Below, in pieces: positions 57,464-64,000 of a stretch of DNA of 64,000 nt. The notes beneath the pieces are model-generated. The model worked only from the letters and a program-made list of their open reading frames with translations, was not told the DNA's origin and did not search any database. A program made the translations under genes and the position numbers. The stretch is from assembly GCA_034336665.1 (NCBI GenBank), contig JAPFBE010000032.1, forward strand, positions 2,790,001 to 2,854,000. The letters are read 5' to 3'. The stretch is from Luscinia megarhynchos (taxonomy: Eukaryota; Chordata; Aves; Passeriformes; Turdidae). Numbering within the stretch: position 1 is the stretch's first letter; the number at the start of each line of letters is the position of its first letter.

Positions 57464-57570
57464 AGGTGGGTTTTGCCTTCTATGATGTGTGGCAGAAGAA
57501 ATCACTTCTGGTAGAGCTGGAGCTTTTTGGGGCAATGAATATTAAAAAGTCCAAATTCCTTGTTGCATAG

Positions 57571-57692
57571 GCACTGTTGAATTTGGAAGAACGTCTAGGA
57601 GAAGCCAAATCTTGAGGACTGGCAACAACAGACATTGAACAGCTTCCATCTTACAGGTTCAATCCAAGCAATCATCAATCAGAGCAGACATT
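57571..57692 (+). pseudogene. RNF38: RNF38 exon E with nonsense codon
   Basis: ALLNLEERLGEAKS, then TGA at 57613-57615, then GLATTDIEQLPSYRFNPSNH and QSEQTL (split codon). Acceptor GCATAG, donor GTAAGT. Confidence 0.87.
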
Positions 57693-59294
<1,602 letters not shown>

Positions 59295-59299
59295 AAGAC

Positions 59300-59987
59300 T
59301 GTCTTGGTTTAGGGCATAATTCAGGAGGAGACCGCCGAATGGTGTCCCTCTAGAAAGCAGATTCAAGTGGCACCTCCCCCAACTGGTTTGGGAAAAGATT
59401 TCCTTGAAGAAAAGTGGATAAATATTTATTCCACAAGCAAAACACTCACAAGCACAAAAAATGAATACTATTAAACAATAAAACCTCTCACTGTTCTGAA
59501 GAGATGGCCAATTTCGAAAGTCCTTTTCGTGAGATATAAGTTGGTTCACTCTATCTCTTATCAGTCCCTCTAGCGCTGGAATGCAGCACCTCAGGCCCTG
59601 GTGGGTCACAGGCATGAGCTCCCCATGTTCTTCTGGGATTTTAGTCCAGAGCAGGTTTGAACAGTTCCAAGAAAAAGAAAAACCACAGTCCGGAGAACTT
59701 CTCTGCTTCAGTTAGCTTAAAAAAAAAACAACAAACCTAACCAAAAGCAAAGGAGAGCTCTCTCCCACTGTCTGTCCATGCTTCAGAAAATGCTGTCTGT
59801 CCATGCTTCAGACAACACTGTCTGGGTGAAGGATGCAGGGGAGCAAGTGCAGTTTCTGTTTATAAACTGTGCACTTCTTCTTCCCCCCTTTGCTCTCTGA
59901 ACCAGTCTTAAAGGTTCAGAACTTAATATCCAGCATAAACAGAACAGACAATTGTGGATATAAGCATCACAAAGTCACCCCAGGACA
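59300..59987 (-). mobile_element. Solo LTR, minus strand
   Basis: 688 bases, TGTCTTGGTTTA to CCAGGACA, with a perfect 5-bp duplication aagac (59295-59299, 59988-59992). GGAATAAATATT on the minus strand (59427-59438) is the polyadenylation signal. A 27-base direct repeat (CTGTCTGTCCATGCTTCAGA) lies at 59768-59820. Confidence 0.87.
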
Positions 59988-59992
59988 AAGAC

Positions 59993-60435
59993 CTAGAAGC
60001 AGGACAGTACAATAAGTTTCTCGTATTTTTAAACAATTCTATTCAGATTTACTTTAATGTATTGATAGTCTCTGTTCCAGTATCAAATATTTCAAAGTCC
60101 TATGTGAAGAAGCATGTCAAATATTTCCTAGAGAATTATAGATGCAATCTTATGTTACATCATTTAAAGTTGTATTTTAAAAAAACCATTCTCATTCTTT
60201 GCTGACAAATGTATTTCTATAAAGAATACACATTTTTTTACTTTATTCAAGTCCTATAATTTCTAGGCTTTATAAAGTGAAGGAAATTGCAGCTTCTTGC
60301 ATATAGTAGAATACCTGTGCTTAAAGTGAAGTATTGGATTTGATATTGGCAGTAGTCTTTTGGGTAATGGAGGATCATGAATAATGACAGGATTAAAAAA
60401 AAAAGTAATCTTAAAACAACTTTGGTTTAGCATAA
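59993..60435 (+). other. Nothing recognised
   Basis: A/T-rich intron-like or intergenic sequence. No RNF38 final exon seen. Confidence 0.5.
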
Positions 60436-60440
60436 CCAAT

Positions 60441-60824
60441 TGTCCTCGTTTTGGCTCAGATCAATGGGAGGGACAGAGGTAAAGACCCTAATGTTATCTG
60501 ATGCCACTCTGTGTCATTGGCTGGGACAGGGAAAGGGACTCTCTCTTGCCATGGATGCTCCTTCAGGTGGGAGAAAGCATGGTGGTTGGAAGAGTCTGGT
60601 ATTTTTTTATGTGCAAATTGTTTCAGTATATTATACCTTTTGTTATTAATATTGTTGCTGTTGCTGTTCATTTTTTAATCTCATTGCTGTTTCCAGTAAA
60701 TTGTTCTTATCGCAACCTATGATCTTTGCTTTTTGTACTTTCAGTTGGGGGGGAGGGGAAGCAAGCAGAGGTGTGGTTTTAGCGAGACTACTAAATTGGA
60801 GAACACCAGTCCTAAACCGTGACA
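60441..60824 (+). repeat. 5' LTR of element F
   Basis: 384 bases, TGTCCTCGTTTTGG to ACCGTGACA. Same family as the solo LTR at 53151-53597. Confidence 0.85.
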
Positions 60825-60832
60825 GGCACAAT

Positions 60833-60851
60833 TGGCACCCAATGTGTAGCA
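60833..60851 (+). promoter_or_regulatory. Decayed primer binding site, Lys type
   Basis: TTGGCACCCAATGTGTAGC, resembling the tRNA-Lys(1,2) site with CG to CA/TG changes. Confidence 0.6.
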
Positions 60852-60899
60852 CAAAGGGTTGAGATAACAACAGATCTGACCAGAGTGGGTTGGAAAGAA

Positions 60900-62500
60900 A
60901 ATTTTATCTAAGCATATGCTGTACTGGGTACAGAACCACTGGTCACAATGTTGCTTGGACTGCTCATATGGACGCGGCACCTAACCTTGTGTGTATTTCT
61001 GTATGTGTTCCTACTGATGCTCTTCTTCAGAGCAAGAAGAGGGATCAGGATTGCTTTGTTGCTGTACTGTGGGGTATCAGCTTATCACATGATGACATCA
61101 AGGGCAATGAGAGTCATTTGGGATGTGTAATCAGTGTTGCTCTCCTACCCTTACCTTGGATGCTAACTCAGGGAATTCATTACTAATCATACCCAGCCTG
61201 TGGAGGGAACATGGGAGAATAATTTTCCTGTCTTTCACCCCCTTTTCCTTCTTTAGGCCTGTTAAAACAGTTTTTGAGAACTTTTAATTCCCTTCGGATG
61301 TTAAGGAAAGCATGTTCTTGTTGCTAGGTCTCCTCAGTGTGGTCCATATCATGTTTAGAATTACAAAAGAGATTTCTAGAAAGGTCATGCTGAGATCTGC
61401 CCCTAGGGTGGATAGTCATGAGTGGCATGGAATGTAGGAGGACATGGATCAGGTTTTGAAGGACTATTCTGCTCCAGTGGTTTGGAAGTTTATCCCGAGC
61501 AACTACAGGACCCTGATAAAGTGAAGGAATATTTGTAATAAAAATGCTGTGGCAGTTCCATAGAGGTGCAAAACTATGCAACTTGCTGGGCCCTGGCTAC
61601 TATTTATCGCATACTGCTCATAACTAGACAGCATCCTCAGAGAGAGGAGGAGGAAAGCAGATCAACAAGCACTGATGCCACTCAAAGTGCAGCTGAACCA
61701 GAGGAACAACCCATGCCAGTATCAGTCATCCCTATAGAGAAGAAGAAATCCAATATCAAATCAGTTCACTTAGTGAGGGATGAAGAGGAGGCAGGGCTCA
61801 AAGAACAGGAGGAAGAGGCAGGGCCAGATATCATCACCTGATCCCTATTCCCAGATGAACTGCAAGATGTGTGAAAAGATTTCAGCCGCTAGTTGCATGA
61901 GCCCCTCGTGACCTGTCTGCTCTGATGCTGGAATATTGTGGCCCATTATATGAAACTAGATGGTAGTGAAGCCAAGCAACTGGGATCCCTGTCCTGGGAT
62001 GTGGGCATTAAGAAGTGGATTGATAAGAGGACAGAAACTCTCAGCCTCTGGAGGTGACTCCTATCAAGCGTGAGATAAAGGTATCTTTTCAAGGATGATC
62101 TTTTAGTGCACTGAGACAAGTGGAACATCATGGAGCAAGGTATGCAGTACTCAAGAATATTAGGTGTGTGCTGGAGGTAGTCTATAAGGATTGAAATAAC
62201 AAGCAATCCCCTATAAATTCAGATGAGGTCCAGTGTACACAAACCATGTGACGGAAGTTCCTATGGCACATGCCATTAGCATATGCCAACTCATTGGCAC
62301 TGATGTCATGGAAAGAAAGAGAACAAAGAGTAGATAATTTGGTTACCAAGCTCCAGCTATATGAAGAAAGTATCTTTCTCCCTGTATGGGCCTGTGTCTC
62401 ATCTGTGTAAAGATTGTCCAAGGACCCCCAGCAATTTAAAGAGGACTTCCAGGAATTTAAAGAAGTGTCCTATGACCCTGCAGTACAGACCAGAGCCCCT
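60900..62500 (+). pseudogene. Element F gag remnant
   Basis: A hydrophobic N-terminal reading (60948-61130, LIWTRHLTLCVFLYVFLLML) matches the position of the membrane-rich Gag start in ERV-L d. Then CWALATIYRILLITRQ near 61585, an acidic linker (61620-61841), MKLDGSEAKQLGSLSWDVG near 61950 and a coiled-coil-like KDPQQFKEDFQEFKEVS near 62420 follow in the same order as in d. Several stops. No pol. Confidence 0.72.
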
Positions 62501-62524
62501 GCTATTGCAAAAAAGCGCTCCCCT

Positions 62525-62837
62525 ACCTGGCAGGGGAAAAGGACTCTTTCCCTTGCTTCCAGGAAGAAGGACATTCCTTTCAGTGAGAGAAAGGAATGGT
62601 CCAGTATTGGTTTATTTTACATGTAAATCATTTCCTTGTCTTATACCTTTTTGTATTAATATCATCACAGGTACTGTTTATTTTCTTATCTCATTGCTGT
62701 TTCCAGTAAGTTGTTCTTCTCTCAACCTGTGATCTTTGCCTTTTATACTACCCATTGGAGGAAGGGAGGGGGAGCGAGCAGCAGTGTGGTTTTAGCAGGA
62801 GTATTAAATTGGAGAATACCATTCCTAAACCATACCA
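62525..62837 (+). repeat. 3' LTR of element F, 5'-truncated
   Basis: Matches the 5' LTR from about GGGGAAAAGGACTCTT onward and ends CCATACCA (last CA context decayed). The upstream part is deleted. Confidence 0.78.
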
Positions 62838-62842
62838 CCAAT

Positions 62843-63186
62843 ATATTCTAAAGGTAATATTAAATTCTAGGACTGGCGTTAATCTTTCCACAACACTGCT
62901 TTGTCTTTTCTTGATAGCTTATTTGAATGAAATATGTGCTTGGGTTCAGAATTCGGTATGCAAACATGTCTGAGAATCAACTAGATGACTAATGTGTCAT
63001 TCGAGCTTGAAATATTTTTTAAAGCATGTTAACATTCATAGATATGTATTTAGACTTATATAGAGTGATTGTCAACTAGCTCAAATTAACATATATGCAA
63101 GGGCCAGTACAGAATATTTTTCAGTCCCCTGCTATTAATGTGTATGATCTGGGGCAATGCTGAAGAATTTTTCCACACTGGATGTA
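62843..63186 (+). other. Nothing recognised
   Basis: Short A/T-rich spacer between element F and the next LTR. Confidence 0.5.
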
Positions 63187-64000
63187 TGTCACAGTGTGAC
63201 TTGGGTTTGGCCAATTTTAATATATTTAATTTTCTTTTAGAGATAGGATTTAGGAATAGAGACAAGGCAGGCTCAAAACCTAAAAAGATACAAGAAGAAA
63301 TTTATTAATAACACAAAAAAAAACCATTCAGAATAAGATTCCTAGATTGTTCCCTCTCCCTTCATTCCATATTTCTTACCAACAACATACAGAGAACACT
63401 TCAGTCAGTTATCCATCCAAATAATCACTTCAGTTCACATAAGAGAGAAAAGTTCCTTTTTTAGTTATGGCTTAGGGGGTGTCTTCACTTTCACAATCTA
63501 CATCCACCCATGAAAATACTGCAGATTATGACTCTCCTCTCACTTTTTCACAGTCCTTCCAGAGCTGTGCTATGGGTTATGTTACACACTTGGGGAACCA
63601 CTTTTAAAGGCAGGCTGCTGAAAAACAAAATTCTCTTCATCTCCTTCTCTATCAAATGTCTCTGTTCATATTCCAGTCCCAGAAGTGAGAGAGCTCCATT
63701 TCCCGAGGCAAAAAGTCTTCTACTTAAGCATCCAAACTTCCCCAAGTATATTTCACAGTTTAAAGGAATTTTAGTGTAGTCACAATCCCCTTAGCCCACA
63801 AAAAAGGTTTTCAGCTACTTATCAGTTGCATCTTTTCAATCTCTTCCCACCAGGAACTTTATCTTCATTCCACTGACCTCTGTAGTCTCCATGCTTCATT
63901 TCTTCTTATTCACGGAAGCTCAGGAGATCGAGAATCTTATCCAGGCATTAAGAAGTTAAAATTGCATCCAGCTCGTGAAGCAAAATACATGGGGAGCTGG
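63187..64000 (-). mobile_element. 1.3-kb-type LTR, minus strand, cut by window end
   Basis: Reverse-complement copy of the 3' two thirds of the LTR at 26700-28015: starts TGTCACAGTGTGACTTGGGT, includes AATAAATTTC (minus) near 63298-63308 and the GGAAGTTTGGATGCTT segment near 63725. The rest lies beyond 64000. Confidence 0.88.

Larger units (their letters stand above)
60441..62837 (+). mobile_element. ERV-L-like element 'F', LTR-gag-LTR
   Basis: Plus-strand element with a perfect 5-bp duplication ccaat (60436-60440, 62838-62842). A full 5' LTR, a decayed Lys-type primer site, part of gag homologous to that of ERV-L d, and the 3' part of the 3' LTR. Gag end, all of pol and the start of the 3' LTR are deleted. 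Old: CpG positions of the primer site are changed to CA/TG. Confidence 0.82.

Overview
This window looks like repeat-packed vertebrate DNA from a bird, most likely a songbird. The evidence is several CR1 LINEs with avian-type 3' ends, a tRNA-Ile-headed SINE with a CR1-like tail (the layout of the songbird SINE TguSINE1), many alpha/beta-, gamma- and ERV-L-type endogenous retroviruses, and exons of the vertebrate E3 ligase gene RNF38. RNF38 is expected on the avian Z. A decayed, intron-containing copy inside such dense ERV sequence is what a W-linked gametolog would look like. That chromosome assignment is inference.

Layout. 1-29040 is a stack of insertions on insertions. An old ERV-L pol relic (18972-21356, its left part outside the window) was interrupted by a CR1 LINE (3518-18971). 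That CR1 took an ERV on the minus strand (1-3517) and a plus-strand provirus 'b' (4714-18400, 6-bp target duplication). Provirus b took two solo LTRs in gag (6188-6915, 7142-7514). A young, almost full-length ERV-L 'd' (11395-18021) sits inside its 3' LTR. A gamma-type ERV 'i' (about 21440-29040) follows and is itself hit by two solo LTRs.

29041-31041 is a minus-strand ERV-L pol segment whose plus strand is strikingly poor in C but not in G. This is strand-specific G-to-A hypermutation of the kind expected from APOBEC-family editing of cDNA. 31605-44935 is a second CR1, minus strand, opened by a solo LTR, a deleted provirus 'E' (32603-36203) and a complete provirus 'C' (36605-44738) with gag, dUTPase-like/protease, RT, RNase H, integrase and env all recognisable but broken.

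46569-58849 holds six consecutive RNF38-like exons with splice sites, two of them carrying nonsense codons. Their introns contain CR1s, solo LTRs and the SINE. The last RING exon is not visible. 58850-64000 holds a solo LTR, a small LTR-gag-LTR ERV-L-like element 'F' (60441-62837) and part of a 1.3-kb-type LTR running off the right end.

No bacterial-type operons, CRISPR arrays or functional RNA genes were seen. No retroviral gene here appears fully intact. The nearest is ERV-L d, whose protease and integrase active sites each lack a catalytic-motif residue.
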